From Elusimicrobiota bacterium (GTDB taxonomy: Bacteria; Elusimicrobiota; Elusimicrobia; UBA1565; JACRDR01): a stretch of 64,000 nucleotides of DNA. The translations under genes and the position numbers were made by a program. Shown here one piece after another: positions 1-8,861 of the stretch. Within the stretch, counting starts at the first letter, position 1, and every line of letters starts with the position of its first letter. The DNA is taken from contig JACQBA010000007.1 in the NCBI GenBank assembly GCA_016194745.1, forward strand, positions 186,001-250,000, in the 5' to 3' direction. Below the pieces are notes generated by a model. That model did not search any database and was not told the DNA's origin. It worked only from the letters and a program-made list of their open reading frames with translations.

Positions 1-2136
1 CGGGAACCGCGCGGTCGCGACCGCCCAAAAGCCCGCGGCGGCCAAGAGGGCGAACGGCCAGGCGGGCAGCCTCGCGCGGCCGAGCAGCGCCGCCGCGTAG
101 AAGATCCACACGTTCGCGAACGCGACCGGCGAGGAGAGCAGCGCCGCCGCGAAGCTCGCGAGCCCGAGGCCGTACCAAGTCCAGGCCGCTCTTCCCGTGG
201 AGTCGCCCGCCGTAAGCCGCGCGAGGCCTGCCGCGGCGGAGAAGGTCATGGCGAGCAGGTAGCCGCGCCGCGAGACGCAGGCGAGCGGCAACGCGCACAG
301 CGGCAGGAGCGCGTAGCTCGCCGCGAGCATGGACGCGGCCCACGGGACGGCCGGGTCCGCCGGGCGCGCCTTGCGGAGCGCCGCCAGGATCAGGCGGAAC
401 AGGAGCGCCGCGTTCAATCCGTGGATCGCGAGGTTCGTGAAATGGAATCCCGCCGGAGCGCCCCCGCCCAGGACATTGTCCCAACCGTGTGTGATCCACG
501 CCGCGAGCTGGAACGCCGCGAGCGGGTCCGCCCAGCGGATGACGCGGCCGAAGACGACGCTCTCGAAGTCCTCCGCTCCGGCGAATCCGTTCCGTACCGC
601 CGACCACAGGAGCACGACCGTGCCGCCCCACACCGCGTACTGCAGGAGCGGTACCTCCAGCGCCGGCATCGGACGTTCGGGACCGATCCCGCGCGCGCGC
701 CGCGGCGAGCGCAGCCCCCACCACAAGACGAGAAGCAGCGCCGCGGCGATGGCAGCATGCCACAGGTACGACGGCATGAGCAGGAACGGCCCCATATGCA
801 TGAAGTAGCGCTGGAACCGCTCGGGCAGCGCGGGCTCGGAGAAGGGTTCCGCGTTGATGACGAACCAGAACTTGGAAAGCGCGACGCTCGCCGCCGCGAA
901 GGCCGCGTAGGCCCACTTCGGCATGCCCGCCTCATCCGCCGCCTTCGCCGCGATGGCGGCGTAGGCGGGCAGCGCGAACATCAGCAGGCGCGACTCTGGG
1001 CCGAGCGCGAGCCCTAGCGTCGCGGCGACGTACGCGACGAGGCCGAGCCCCTGGCGCTGGACGACCCGCACGGCCCGCGGCCACGCGACGACGAGCAGCA
1101 GGACGACCGGTCCGTAGTAGAGAGCGTGCGTCACCAGAAAATACAACGGCTTGGCGATGGCGCCGAGCACCGTCCACCACAGGACCCTGACCGCGTTGGA
1201 GGACGGCGCGCTCGGATCGGTCACCCGCACCCGCGCGAGCGACACGGTAAGAGCAAGAAGCGCCGCGGCCGGCAGTCGGCGCCAGGCCACGTGCGCCTTG
1301 AGCGACTCCCAGGAATAGAGGAACTCCGCATCCAACAGGCGGGATAGGCCGGCGACGATCAGCGCGGAAGCAAGGATCAGGCTGATGATCGCCATCGATT
1401 CGAGCACCGGCGGCGCGTGGTTTTCGAGCGGAAGCCGCAGCGCGAAATGCGCATAGCCGGCGGCCAATGCGAACGCGGCGCAGGCGGCGAGCGCGGCCGC
1501 CCAGTTCTTGCCGCCTTTCGCGGGTTCGATCACGGTCTCGCGCCGCGGCAGCAGGAAAAGGAGCAGGCCCGCGGGCCACAATTGGGGCCAAACGAAGGCG
1601 CCGACGACCGCGAGCGCCCCCTGCGCGAGCGCGCTTCCGGCCAGATAGGCGTGGAGCATCAGCATCCCCAGGCCGAAGCCGGCGCTGTCCATGAGGACGG
1701 GATAGTAATAGCAATGCTTGAGGTTCCCGAAGTTGACGAACAGCGACAAGAACCCGAGCCACGTCGCCGGCAATCCCAGGCCGAGCCGGGACGCCGCGAG
1801 CGTCCAGACGAACGCCGCGAGCGCGAGCCAGAGCATGTTCCAGACTTGGTACGCCTTGATGATGTGCCAATCGTCGAGCGGGACGTTCGCCGCGCGCAGG
1901 CCGTAGTGCACGATCGCGGGAGGCAGCACCCGCGGCGCCTTGTACGTCGGCACGCGCTTGACGAGGACCTCGCCGTAGTAGTCCTTGGTCCATAGGCCGT
2001 ACGTCCACCCGTCCCAACCGTAGCCGAAGCCGACCGGGATGCGCTCCCCGAAGGCGATCGACAAGAGTCCTGCCGCGAGGACGAGCAGCGGCATGGCGGA
2101 CCGAGGGCGTCTATATACGGCGCGAAGGAGATCCAT
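1..2136 (-). CDS. Large polytopic membrane protein, GT-C/O-mannosyltransferase-like (3' end beyond left edge)
   Basis: An open frame of 712 codons runs from ATG 2136 to base 1 without a stop, so the C-terminus lies outside the window. The N-terminus (MDLLRAVYRRPRSA, then a Leu/Ala-rich helix) is a good inside-positive membrane anchor; an in-frame ATG at 2094 is the alternative start. Many hydrophobic helices follow. Near residues 560-600 the motif GFHFTNLAIHGLNAALLF resembles the 'LTNVVLHAAAAAASYF' loop of the TPR membrane protein at 10389, which belongs to the GT-C-like/TMTC group. It is transcribed divergently from the GT2 at 2236, which probably supplies a lipid-linked sugar. Role in glycan transfer is inferred; no catalytic residue could be assigned. 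Confidence 0.7.
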   Translation of the reverse strand, partial: MDLLRAVYRRPRSAMPLLVLAAGLLSIAFGERIPVGFGYGWDGWTYGLWTKDYYGEVLVKRVPTYKAPRVLPPAIVHYGLRAANVPLDDWHIIKAYQVWNMLWLALAAFVWTLAASRLGLGLPATWLGFLSLFVNFGNLKHCYYYPVLMDSAGFGLGMLMLHAYLAGSALAQGALAVVGAFVWPQLWPAGLLLFLLPRRETVIEPAKGGKNWAAALAACAAFALAAGYAHFALRLPLENHAPPVLESMAIISLILASALIVAGLSRLLDAEFLYSWESLKAHVAWRRLPAAALLALTVSLARVRVTDPSAPSSNAVRVLWWTVLGAIAKPLYFLVTHALYYGPVVLLLVVAWPRAVRVVQRQGLGLVAYVAATLGLALGPESRLLMFALPAYAAIAAKAADEAGMPKWAYAAFAAASVALSKFWFVINAEPFSEPALPERFQRYFMHMGPFLLMPSYLWHAAIAAALLLVLWWGLRSPRRARGIGPERPMPALEVPLLQYAVWGGTVVLLWSAVRNGFAGAEDFESVVFGRVIRWADPLAAFQLAAWITHGWDNVLGGGAPAGFHFTNLAIHGLNAALLFRLILAALRKARPADPAVPWAASMLAASYALLPLCALPLACVSRRGYLLAMTFSAAAGLARLTAGDSTGRAAWTWYGLGLASFAAALLSSPVAFANVWIFYAAALLGRARLPAWPFALLAAAGFWAVATARFP

Positions 2137-2150
2137 CGGAAGCGGCGTTG

Positions 2151-2179
2151 ATTGTAACACCTAATCCGCGTTTGCGAAA
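2151..2179 (-). promoter_or_regulatory. Candidate promoter for the leftward membrane-protein gene
   Basis: On the minus strand TTTCGC (2174-2179) and TACAAT (2151-2156) are 17 bp apart, upstream of ATG 2136. The same TTTCGC-17 spacing precedes the gene starting at 53425. The rightward gene at 2236 has AT-rich TATGAT/TAGAAT at 2212-2222 but no clear -35. Confidence 0.35.
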
Positions 2180-2235
2180 GGCTGGCGGCCGGCGCGCCGC
2201 GCGGAGGGGGATATGATAGAATCCTGCCGCTCGAA

Positions 2236-2952
2236 ATGAGCCATCGCATGGGCAAGAAACTCCCATCGCTCGTCATCGTCATCCCGGCCTACAACGAGGA
2301 GGACGCTCTGCCGGACGTTCTCGAGCGGAGCCTCGCGGTCGCCGAGGAGTCGGCCGAGACCTGGAAGATCCTCGTTATCGACGACGGCAGCACCGACTCG
2401 ACCCCCGAGATCGTGGCGGAATACGGGAAGAAGGTGGAGGTCGTCCGCCATCCGGAGAACCTCGGCATCGCGCAGACGATCCTCGAGGTGTTCACGCTTC
2501 CGGACCTCGAGTGGGCGTTCTTCATTCCGGGCGACGGCCAGATTCCTCCCGAGGAACTGACGAGACTCTTGCCCTTCACGGGCCGCTACGACCTCGTCTT
2601 CGCCTGGCGCAAGGAGCGGGCGGATCCCTTTAAGCGCATCCTGGGCGCCTGGATCTACAACGCCTTGATCAGCTTGGTCACGATGCACCGGGTCCACGAC
2701 GTGGACTCGGGCGTCCTCTTCCGCGCCGGCAAGCTTCGGGGGCTCGAGCTCGAGTCGAAGAGCGTATTCGTGCACGCGGAATTCCTCATCAAGGCGCGCG
2801 AGCGCGGTCTCAAGGACGTGGAGATCCCGGTACGCCACGAGCCGCGGATCGGCGGCGAGTCCCGAGCCGCCACATTCGACGTGATGAAGGCGACCTTCCG
2901 GGAGGTCTTCGCCTACGCCGTAGCCAAGGTTTCGGGTCGCCGGGAGCGATGA
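2236..2952 (+). CDS. Family 2 glycosyltransferase, polyprenyl-phosphate sugar synthase (DPM1)-like
   Basis: A 238-residue GT-A fold enzyme. VIPAYNEEDALP (about 14-25), VIDDGSTDST (about 47-56) and the metal/nucleotide loop PGDGQ (about 98-102) are the standard GT2 signatures, and the size matches dolichyl/undecaprenyl-phosphate mannosyl- or glucosyltransferases lacking C-terminal membrane helices. It would act at the cytoplasmic face, moving a sugar from a nucleotide donor to a polyprenyl phosphate. The stop overlaps the start of the YfhO-type gene by 4 bp (ATGA), so the two are translationally coupled and the lipid-linked sugar may be the donor for the downstream membrane proteins. The sugar specificity is unknown. 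Confidence 0.85.
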   Translation: MSHRMGKKLPSLVIVIPAYNEEDALPDVLERSLAVAEESAETWKILVIDDGSTDSTPEIVAEYGKKVEVVRHPENLGIAQTILEVFTLPDLEWAFFIPGDGQIPPEELTRLLPFTGRYDLVFAWRKERADPFKRILGAWIYNALISLVTMHRVHDVDSGVLFRAGKLRGLELESKSVFVHAEFLIKARERGLKDVEIPVRHEPRIGGESRAATFDVMKATFREVFAYAVAKVSGRRER

Positions 2953-5324
2953 CCCGGCGAGGCGCGCCGCTCGCCGCCCTCGCGCCGTACGCCCTCTTTC
3001 TCGCGGTCTGCGTCTTCCTTTTCAGCCCCCTCGTCTTCGCCGGCAAGTCCTTTATCGGCGGCAACGACCGGCTCGTGAGCGCCGTCCCGTTCTTCACCGT
3101 CGCGGCCAAGAGCCTCGCGGCCGGCCGCCTGCCGCTGTGGAACCCCTACAGCTTGGCCGGCTGCCGCGCGCTTGGGGAACCCGTCATGCGCGCCCTCTAC
3201 CCTCCGACGCTCGTCATGCTAAAGCTCTTCCCGAACCACATCGCGCTGGCGGACTCCTGGCGTCTGTTTCTCGAGGTCTTCGCGATGCTGGCTTTGAGCT
3301 ACATCTTCTTCCTCAAGGTATGGAGGGACGAGGCCTATGCCGCGCTGTCGGCCTTCGCGTATTCCTTGTCGATCTCCTCCTTCATGAACTTCGCGTTCCC
3401 CTATCCCGCACCCTACGCGCCTATGCTGCTGCTCCTCGCGGTCTGGGACTGGCGAGCGCGGGGCGCCGCGAAAAGCGCGGCGTTTCTGGCGGGCGCTCTC
3501 TTCCTTCAGGTGACGGGCGCGTCCTATCAGATCGCCGGCTACTACATCCTCTTCGCGTTCGTCGTCTCGATGGCCCGCGAGGCGTCGGCTCCGCCCGCCT
3601 CGCGCCCGTCGCCCCTTCGGCTGCTCGGCGTCTGGGCCTTGGCCGGAGCGCTCTCCGTCTGCCTCTGCGCGCCCGACCTGATCCCCTTCTTGGGCGCCCT
3701 CGGCTCCTCCAACCGGACGCCGCTTCCCTATGACGCGCTCGCGGACAAGCTCCAGCAGCCTTGGTTCACCGCTTTGCGCCTCGCGATGCCCTACCTCTTC
3801 GGCGACTATCACGAGTTTCCGCTCGTCGAAGGGAACGGGAACATCAATGACTCGGAGGCGTTTCCCGCCTACGCCGGCGCGGCGACCTTGCTCCTGTGCG
3901 GCCTGGCGCTGGCGCGTTGGCGGCGCAAGGAGGTCTGGCCCTGGGCGCTCGGCGTCCTCGTCCTCGTGCTGGCGGCCGTGCGCTCGCCGATCGCGGCGGT
4001 CCCCTACTATCTGTTCGGCAGGACGCCTTTGCTCCACGGGCGGATCGCGTATCTGGTGCCGCTTTGCATGGCGTTCCTGGCGCCCGCCGGACTTCAAGCG
4101 TTCGTAGAGGGGAGCAAGCGCTTCCAGGAGCGATGCGCGGCAACCGCGGCGCTCGCCTCCGCTGCCGTTCTCCTGATCGCCGGAGGATTTCTGTCCGCCC
4201 CGACGCTCCTTTCCTTCATCCCGCGCGACGCGATCGCCGCGCCGCCGCAGTTCCTGCTCGAGCGCTTCAGGCCCTCCGCCGTGTTCTTCGCGGAGGCCGG
4301 CTTCGCGCTGGCCGCCCTCCTCGCGGCGCACAGGTGGGGCGCGCTCAAGGCGCGTACTCTCAAACTCGCCTGCGCCGCCCTCGTCCTCGCGGACGTGGCC
4401 TTCGTCGCCAAGCGCCACGTCATGGCGGGCGCGTTCATGGCCGAAAGCGCGTGGTATCCTCCCACGAAGGTCTCCGAGTTCCTCTCGAGCCTCACCGACC
4501 GCGCGGAGTATCGCACGCAGGTGATGATGGGCACGCCCTGGCCCGGCCTGCCTCCGTTCGCTCCCGGCCGGCCCAATCCCTTCCAGCCCAGCCTCCACAT
4601 CCCGTACGGCCTGAGGGAGGTGAACGGCTACGCGAGCCTCATCGATGAGCGCGTGGCGGCGCTCGCGACCTTGGGTGGACCGCGGCCGGTGCCGATGCGG
4701 GTGCTGCTTCCCTGGGGCGAGACGCTGCACCCGAAGGTGGCGGACCTCTTCGCCGTGAAATACCTCGTCGTCCCGGACCAGGCGCACTACGCCGCGGCGG
4801 TCGGGTCCTACGCCGAGGAGATTTTCGCGGCCGACGGCGCCCTCGTGTTCCGACGTCCGAACGTCGCGGCGCGCGTGCGCCTCGCGTGCCGTGCGGCGTC
4901 CGCTGCTACCTTGCGCGAGACGCTCGCCCTCGCGGCCGACCCCACATTCGACGCCCGGACGACCGCTATCGTGCCGCCGGAGGCAGGGCTCGCCCTCGAC
5001 GGACCGTGCCCTGACCCGTCGGCCGCGCTTTCCTGGCGGGAGGAGGCCCCCGAGCGCCTCGCGGGGGAAGCGACGCTCGCCCGCCCGGGCCTTCTCGTGA
5101 TCTCGGACACGGCCGACGCCGGCTGGAGCGCCGCCGTCGACGGCAAGCCGGCTCGGCTCATCCGCGTCAATCACGCGTTTCACGGCCTCGCGCTTCCCGC
5201 CGGCCGCTCGTCGTTCGTCATGAGCTTCCGCCCGGCCGGATTCGACGCGAGCCTCTGGTGCGCGGCGGCCGCGGCGCTCGCCTGCCTGGCTCTCGCCGCG
5301 GCGCCCCGGAGCCCTCGCGCGTGA
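2949..5324 (+). CDS. YfhO-family polytopic membrane protein, copy 1
   Basis: A 791-residue protein with about a dozen hydrophobic helices and a C-terminal soluble domain. Family features visible are the N-terminal GGNDRLVSAVPFF and LPLWNPYSLAG segments and the C-terminal 'DAGWSAAVDGKPARLIRVNH' strand followed by a proline-rich hydrophobic end; these are typical of YfhO (PF09586) proteins, which in Gram-positives help glycosylate teichoic acids. It overlaps the GT2 before it by 4 bp and the paralogue after it by 4 bp (GTGA). It probably transfers a sugar from a polyprenyl carrier outside the membrane. Family assignment is good; substrate is unknown. Confidence 0.8.
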   Translation: MTRRGAPLAALAPYALFLAVCVFLFSPLVFAGKSFIGGNDRLVSAVPFFTVAAKSLAAGRLPLWNPYSLAGCRALGEPVMRALYPPTLVMLKLFPNHIALADSWRLFLEVFAMLALSYIFFLKVWRDEAYAALSAFAYSLSISSFMNFAFPYPAPYAPMLLLLAVWDWRARGAAKSAAFLAGALFLQVTGASYQIAGYYILFAFVVSMAREASAPPASRPSPLRLLGVWALAGALSVCLCAPDLIPFLGALGSSNRTPLPYDALADKLQQPWFTALRLAMPYLFGDYHEFPLVEGNGNINDSEAFPAYAGAATLLLCGLALARWRRKEVWPWALGVLVLVLAAVRSPIAAVPYYLFGRTPLLHGRIAYLVPLCMAFLAPAGLQAFVEGSKRFQERCAATAALASAAVLLIAGGFLSAPTLLSFIPRDAIAAPPQFLLERFRPSAVFFAEAGFALAALLAAHRWGALKARTLKLACAALVLADVAFVAKRHVMAGAFMAESAWYPPTKVSEFLSSLTDRAEYRTQVMMGTPWPGLPPFAPGRPNPFQPSLHIPYGLREVNGYASLIDERVAALATLGGPRPVPMRVLLPWGETLHPKVADLFAVKYLVVPDQAHYAAAVGSYAEEIFAADGALVFRRPNVAARVRLACRAASAATLRETLALAADPTFDARTTAIVPPEAGLALDGPCPDPSAALSWREEAPERLAGEATLARPGLLVISDTADAGWSAAVDGKPARLIRVNHAFHGLALPAGRSSFVMSFRPAGFDASLWCAAAAALACLALAAAPRSPRA

Positions 5325-7681
5325 GCTTTCTCAAGCGTTACTGGCCGTATCTCGCCTCCGCGGGGTTGGCGGCGGCGATCCTGCCCGAGGTCGTATTCTT
5401 GGGCAAGATCTTTGTGGGGGACAACGATCGGCTCGTGCAGGAGATCCCGTTTCTCCACTTGGCCGCCGAGACGCTGCGGCGCCACGCCCTGCCGTATTGG
5501 AACTCCTACGCGTTCTGCGGCCACGCGGGCATCGGCCAGCCGAACCTGCGATTGTTCTATCCGCTCACGTTTCTTATCGCTTGGCTTTGTCCTTCTCATC
5601 TCATGCGCGCGGCGAGTTGGCGGATCGTCCTCGAGATATTCCTGGCGCTCGCCCTCTACTACCGGCTCTTCCTCAAGGTGTGGGGGGACGAGGCGCTCGC
5701 CCTCTTCTCGTCGCTGGCGACCTCCCTGAGCTCCATCATGATCCTCTTCTGGTGCGAGGGCTACGTGCCGTTCTATTTTCCGGCGCTCGTGCTGTCGGTG
5801 CTGTGGGATTGGGAACGCCGCGACATGCGACTCAACGTGCTTGGGCTCGCCCTCTCCTTGTACCTCCTGATCTCCGGAACGTTCTTCCAGTACACCGCGT
5901 ATTTCCTTCCAATCCTGTTCCTCGTCAGCGCGGCACGAGCACTCGCGGGAGAGACGCCGGCCCGCTCCAGCGCTCGCTTGGCCGCGCTCTGGGTCGCGGG
6001 ATTCGGCCTGGCGGCTCTGCTCGCCGCGCCGGACCTCGTGCCCTTCCTCGCGGATTTCCGTGGATCGAACCGCCAGCACGCTTCCTTCGAGATGATCTAC
6101 GGCGCATGGGCGCCTCCGCTCTTCTCCGCCTTCCGGATCTTCCTGCCGCATTTCCTCGGGGATCATGGAGACTGGAACGCCAACCTGCCGCTCATCGAAG
6201 GCAACAGCCAATTGAACCTCTACGAGGTCTTCCCGGCCTACGCGGGGATCGCGACGGTGCTGTTCTGCGCGGTCGCGGCCCTTCGTCCGACGCGGCGGGA
6301 CGCGTGGCCCTGGCTGTGCTTGATCGGGCTGCTTTCTCTCTGCGCGCTGCGCACGCCGTTTCTCTTGATCCCGTATGCCCTCTTCCTCAAGGCTCCGCTT
6401 CTTCACGGGCGCCTCGCATCGGCGATCCCGCTGTGCATGGCGTTCCTCGCCCCCGTGGGTATCCGGCGGTTTCTCGAGGAGGGGCCGCGTTTCAAGGCCG
6501 CGAGCGCGGCGCTCCTCGGCGCGCTGACTCTCCTCGTCTGGGCGTTCGCGGGAGGCCGCCTCGGCGAGACGCTGTCCCTCGCGGGTTGGATCGGGACCTC
6601 CGCCTCGGCGACTCCCGGGACCGCGACGATCGCGGAGCGATGCCGCCGCGCAGGCGACCTCTTCCTGCTCGGCGGGGGAATCGTCACTTTCCTGGCGTTC
6701 GCCCATTGGCGCGCGCGACTGAGCGCCTCCCGCTTCAAGTACGCCCTTGCCGCCGTCTTGGCCCTCGACTTGGTCGGCTTTGCCCGCGCCCAGACGATCA
6801 TCAAGCGCTTCCGAGACGAGGCGTCGTGGTATCCGCCCGCCCGGCTGACCGAGTTCCTGCGCGGGCTTCCCGACAGGGACGTCCAGCGCATCGCGATCAC
6901 GCCCGGCGTCGGCTGGGCCGACATGCCGGACATGGCGTACTTCTCCCCAAACGTGAACATCCCCTACGGCCTGCGCGTGGTGGACGGCTACGCGAATCTC
7001 ATCGATGGCCGCTACGCCGAACTCGCCTCCCGCGGGGCGGGAATGTTCCGCGGCTCGCGCACCAACATCGTCTCGACGCCCGTGATGGCCGACTTGCTCG
7101 CGGCGAAGTACGTGGTGGTCCCCAATGCTCCGGACGCGGTGAGCGCGCAGTCCGCCTTCTCCGACAAGGTCTTCGAGACGGAGACCGCGGTCGTCTTCGC
7201 CAAGCGCGGCGCGCTCGCCCGCTGGCGGCTCGTCTGCCGCACCGAAGCCGTCGCCGACGCCGCCGTCGCCGTGCTTTCCGCCGCGGCGCGGCCGGGATTC
7301 AGCCTCCGCGAGACAGCGCTCGTGCCGGAAGGCTCGCCGCTCCGCCTCGACGGTGCGCGGTGCGCGGACCTGCCTCGCGCGGCGCTCGAGCTTCGCGAGA
7401 CGCGTCCCGGGCTCATCGAGGGCAAGGTCCGCGCGGAGGCGCCGGCGCTTCTCGTCGTGACCGAGACATACGCGCGCGGCTGGCGGGCGACGGTAGGCGG
7501 CCGTCCCGCCGCCGTCCACCGGGTCAACTACGCTTTCCAGGGAATAGAAGTCCCCTCGGGCGAATCCGCGGTCGCGCTCTCCTACCGCCCCGCCGGCATC
7601 GGGTGGGCGTTCGCGGCGGCCGCGGCCGCCGCGCTGACGCTCCTCGGTCTTGCCGCCGCGTCCTTCCTCGCCCGGCGCTGA
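5321..7681 (+). CDS. YfhO-family polytopic membrane protein, copy 2 (tandem paralogue)
   Basis: A 786-residue paralogue of the preceding gene with the same layout: VGDNDRLVQEIPF and LPYWNSYAFCGHAG near the N-terminus, the same 'PLLHGR-hydrophobic-PLCMAFLAP' segment in the middle, and a C-terminal 'ARGWRATVGGRPAAVHRVNY' domain. The start is taken as GTG 5321, whose GTGA overlaps the upstream stop; the longer frame back to 5258 would run through the end of copy 1 and adds no conserved residues. The GT2-YfhO-YfhO trio reads as one operon. Two copies may serve different acceptors or form a heterodimer (inference). Confidence 0.8.
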   Translation: MSFLKRYWPYLASAGLAAAILPEVVFLGKIFVGDNDRLVQEIPFLHLAAETLRRHALPYWNSYAFCGHAGIGQPNLRLFYPLTFLIAWLCPSHLMRAASWRIVLEIFLALALYYRLFLKVWGDEALALFSSLATSLSSIMILFWCEGYVPFYFPALVLSVLWDWERRDMRLNVLGLALSLYLLISGTFFQYTAYFLPILFLVSAARALAGETPARSSARLAALWVAGFGLAALLAAPDLVPFLADFRGSNRQHASFEMIYGAWAPPLFSAFRIFLPHFLGDHGDWNANLPLIEGNSQLNLYEVFPAYAGIATVLFCAVAALRPTRRDAWPWLCLIGLLSLCALRTPFLLIPYALFLKAPLLHGRLASAIPLCMAFLAPVGIRRFLEEGPRFKAASAALLGALTLLVWAFAGGRLGETLSLAGWIGTSASATPGTATIAERCRRAGDLFLLGGGIVTFLAFAHWRARLSASRFKYALAAVLALDLVGFARAQTIIKRFRDEASWYPPARLTEFLRGLPDRDVQRIAITPGVGWADMPDMAYFSPNVNIPYGLRVVDGYANLIDGRYAELASRGAGMFRGSRTNIVSTPVMADLLAAKYVVVPNAPDAVSAQSAFSDKVFETETAVVFAKRGALARWRLVCRTEAVADAAVAVLSAAARPGFSLRETALVPEGSPLRLDGARCADLPRAALELRETRPGLIEGKVRAEAPALLVVTETYARGWRATVGGRPAAVHRVNYAFQGIEVPSGESAVALSYRPAGIGWAFAAAAAAALTLLGLAAASFLARR

Positions 7682-7752
7682 AGCCCCGTTTCGGGCGATT
7701 CCGGAGTGTTACCGGAACCCCCCATAATAAGGAACGAGCATCCACAATCACG

Positions 7753-8811
7753 GTGGATTCGAATTGGTTTGGAGGGAGGGCGGAACCAAGGCGCGCCGCT
7801 AACGGCGGTCGCGTTGCGTTTTGCCTGTCGATCGCGGCGGCACTGTCCATGCTCGGGGCCGGAATCCTCTATCACGACTCACTCTTGGCCATGGCGCGGC
7901 GCTTGGATTCCTCGGCGCTCGAATGGTGGTCCGAGACACTGCTCGCCCCGTTCAAGCTCACCCATAATCAACTGACGGCCCTTGCCGGGGCTCCCGGTCT
8001 ACGTTCGGCCGGGGCCAACGCGGCTGCCGCGAGATTGTCCTGGCGTCCCGTCGAGCGCTTCAATGGCCCCTCGCGGGCGACAACCGCTTCTGCGCGGCCC
8101 TCCCGGGCGACCGACGCGCCTCTCAATTCATCGCGGCCGAATTTCGTCTCCGCCAGGACCGCAGCGGAGGCCGCTCGGATCCCAGAGCAAGGCGGCTCCT
8201 CCCGCCGGAAATACTACGACGCGACGGCGGCGGCCTCCGCGTCGACCACCGACCACGGCGGCCGCGCGCGGCCGGGCGAGCGGCGGGGGCCGGCGCGCAC
8301 GGGCGATTCCCCTCACCGGGGAGGGGCAGGCGAAACGGATCAAGAGGCGCCGCCCCGGGTGCGGGTGCTTTCCTCGAGATCGATCTCGGCGCCGTCATCG
8401 GCATCGCTTTCGTCGGTTAGCCGTCACTTGTCCGGGGACTCCGACGCCGTCGAGCTGCGCAGGCCGCAGGAGCTCCATTCCTCCCTGGCGGCGCAGGTGG
8501 TCGGACGCGCCAGGCAATTCGAGCAGGACCGCCAGGACCCGGCGGCTCGGCCCGGCAAGACGTTCGCGTCCCACGCCGGCGGCGCGGCCGGCGGGGATGG
8601 AACCGAAGGAGCGCCGGTCGGCGCAGCCTCCTCTTCCGCGAATCCGCGCGATGGTCCCGAGCGCGACGATCAGGGACCCCGCACCGGTCCGGACGCGGCC
8701 CGCGAACCCGGGCGCGGCCCCGCGGAGCAGCCGACGCCGGGAAGTCGAACCGATTCCACGGGCTTCGGCTCCCACGAATGGTGGGATAAGTATTCGCGCG
8801 GCAACCACTAG
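7753..8811 (+). CDS. Unrecognised protein: single membrane anchor plus long disordered Ala/Arg/Ser/Pro tail
   Basis: About 352 residues from GTG 7753 to TAG 8811. One hydrophobic helix (about 30-50) is followed by a Trp-rich amphipathic stretch (SSALEWWSETLL) and then ~250 residues of low-complexity Ala, Arg, Ser, Pro and Gly. A short helical segment (HSSLAAQVVGRARQFEQDRQ) and a Trp/His-rich end (SHEWWDKYSRGNH) bracket the tail. Codon third positions are GC-rich throughout this frame, which supports coding. The start is uncertain: GTG 7753 has AAGGAA 18 nt upstream, and an internal ATG lies just inside the helix. It follows the YfhO operon after a 71-bp gap. No family recognised; a bitopic scaffold or envelope tether is conceivable. 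Confidence 0.5.
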   Translation: MDSNWFGGRAEPRRAANGGRVAFCLSIAAALSMLGAGILYHDSLLAMARRLDSSALEWWSETLLAPFKLTHNQLTALAGAPGLRSAGANAAAARLSWRPVERFNGPSRATTASARPSRATDAPLNSSRPNFVSARTAAEAARIPEQGGSSRRKYYDATAAASASTTDHGGRARPGERRGPARTGDSPHRGGAGETDQEAPPRVRVLSSRSISAPSSASLSSVSRHLSGDSDAVELRRPQELHSSLAAQVVGRARQFEQDRQDPAARPGKTFASHAGGAAGGDGTEGAPVGAASSSANPRDGPERDDQGPRTGPDAAREPGRGPAEQPTPGSRTDSTGFGSHEWWDKYSRGNH

Positions 8812-8826
8812 CGGCGCGGCAAAGCC

Positions 8827-8855
8827 TCGACACCCCGGGGAAAATTGAATAGGAT
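8827..8855 (+). promoter_or_regulatory. Promoter for the acetyltransferase, predicted leaderless
   Basis: TCGACA (8827-8832), a 17-bp spacer and TAGGAT (8850-8855). The start codon GTG 8862 begins 6 nt after the -10 box, where the first transcribed base would be expected. Confidence 0.5.
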
Positions 8856-8861
8856 GGGCGC

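Noticed and set aside
932..2017. 361-codon minus-strand frame
   Set aside because: Off-frame shadow of the open membrane-protein frame that runs from 2136 to base 1.
3219..5183. 654-codon minus-strand frame opposite the first YfhO gene
   Set aside because: Arg/Glu/Gly-rich translation without family features; an antisense shadow of a GC-rich gene.
5180..7519. 779-codon minus-strand frame opposite the second YfhO gene
   Set aside because: Same compositional artefact as above; the plus strand has clear membrane helices and family motifs.
5497..7752. Upstream part of a 1104-codon plus-strand frame ending at 8811
   Set aside because: It runs in the wrong frame through YfhO copy 2; only the part after 7753 looks coding.
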